Source of the DNA: Planctomycetota bacterium
Lineage (GTDB): Bacteria > Planctomycetota > Phycisphaerae > Sedimentisphaerales > Anaerobacaceae
Length of the DNA stretch: 6,287 nucleotides
Direction of reading: 5' to 3'
NCBI GenBank assembly: GCA_023139715.1
Contig: JAGLNB010000064.1
Coordinates: 1-6,287, forward strand
In this document: positions 5,875 to 6,287 of the stretch, one piece after another
Numbering within the stretch: the first letter of the stretch is position 1
How the letters are laid out: each line of letters opens with the position of its first letter
The notes under the pieces: model-generated
What the model was told of the DNA's origin: nothing
What the model saw: the letters and a program-made list of their open reading frames with translations, nothing else
The model's database searches: none
Translations under genes and position numbers: made by a program

Positions 5875-6287
5875 ATGTTTACCAAAAAAACACGAATAAT
5901 TTTACTTACGATTTGCTTTTTCTTTATCACAACTGCCAATGCCTATGATTACGATTCTAATGATTTCGTTTCCGAAGTTGTCAGTTTCAATGGGCCATTT
6001 GGCTCAAGTCCCCACGATGAGCCGAATTCTGTTCTTGGCAAACCGGCTACATGGATATATGATTTCTGGGGTTCAAAGCAGGTTATTGCGTGTTCGTTAG
6101 TTATGCCAGCTTATTTCACAGACCCAAATGGAAAAAAACTGGTTGTCTTAATAGGAACTAATGATGTAAGCGATATTAATGAAAGCTCCGAAATAATCGT
6201 AGAATTTAATCACAGGGTTAGTGATGACATCGGCAATCCTTATGGAATTGATTTTCTTGTTTTCGGAAATTCTTTTTTTGACAGAGT
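5875..6287 (+). CDS. Exported cell-surface-type protein, partial (runs off the window)
   Basis: The open frame continues for 137 codons to the window end. ATG 5875 is preceded by AAGGGA (5865-5870), four bases away. A clear Sec signal peptide spans residues 1-23 (MFTKKTR basic start, hydrophobic core, TTANA then YDYD). The mature part reads like a beta-rich surface protein, with EPNSVLGKP (49-57), a possible strand KKLVVLIGTND (87-97), and NPYGIDFLVFGNSFF (121-135). This style recalls proteins annotated as cell surface proteins in diverse Gram-negative bacteria, some of which I associate with cobalamin riboswitch loci. That is recollection, not a search result. The 62-nt gap after the PEP-CTERM gene lacks a classical terminator, so it is probably in the same B12-repressed transcript. 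Its C-terminal sorting signal, if any, is beyond the window. Confidence 0.85.
   Translation, partial: MFTKKTRIILLTICFFFITTANAYDYDSNDFVSEVVSFNGPFGSSPHDEPNSVLGKPATWIYDFWGSKQVIACSLVMPAYFTDPNGKKLVVLIGTNDVSDINESSEIIVEFNHRVSDDIGNPYGIDFLVFGNSFFDR

Noticed and set aside
1..6287. CRISPR arrays, insertion sequences, tRNA or rRNA genes
   Set aside because: No regularly spaced repeats, transposase-like protein, terminal inverted repeats or tRNA/rRNA hallmarks were seen on either strand.

Overview
All genes in this window lie on the + strand, and the DNA is AT-rich. It joins a housekeeping replication/transcription operon (dnaG, rpoD and an unidentified coiled-coil membrane gene) to the start of a cobalamin-riboswitch-controlled locus for secreted proteins. 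A dnaG-rpoD pair, a short exported protein ending in a PEP-CTERM sorting tail (needs an exosortase, so a Gram-negative-type envelope), and a large B12 riboswitch ahead of that protein suggest a planctomycete of the Phycisphaerae/Sedimentisphaerales type. That placement is inference from gene content and protein style, not a phylogenetic result.

Layout. Bases 1-245 hold no convincing gene; the main structure is an interrupted inverted repeat at 143-180. dnaG (246-2072) encodes a full-length primase with its zinc ligands and TOPRIM acidic residues present. rpoD follows after about 50 nt and encodes the primary sigma factor. Its Shine-Dalgarno sequence fits GTG 2125 better than ATG 2116. After a further 32 nt comes a 251-residue protein (3930-4685) with a long glutamine/asparagine-rich helical region and one C-terminal membrane anchor. 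These three genes are closely spaced and probably co-transcribed, which is a variant of the macromolecular-synthesis operon.

Bases 4686-5275 (590 nt without a substantial gene) are mostly regulatory RNA. They contain a cobalamin aptamer (4762-4978), a hairpin whose loop can kiss aptamer loop L5 (4991-5012), a second long hairpin (5015-5073), a strong intrinsic terminator (5089-5130), and then an AT-rich leader. The leader carries a near-perfect Shine-Dalgarno sequence in front of a six-codon ORF and two further overlapping mini-ORFs. The arrangement indicates B12-dependent premature termination.

The controlled genes are a 178-residue PEP-CTERM protein (5276-5812) and, beyond a strong intercistronic hairpin, an exported protein (5875 to beyond the window end). 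Neither resembles a known B12 biosynthesis enzyme or inner-membrane transporter. Because both are exported and sit behind a B12 switch, the simplest hypothesis is an extracellular or outer-membrane corrinoid capture system, comparable in role to the BtuG/BtuH surface proteins of Bacteroides. This locus is the most interesting part of the window. Whether a TonB-dependent BtuB-like receptor follows cannot be seen here.
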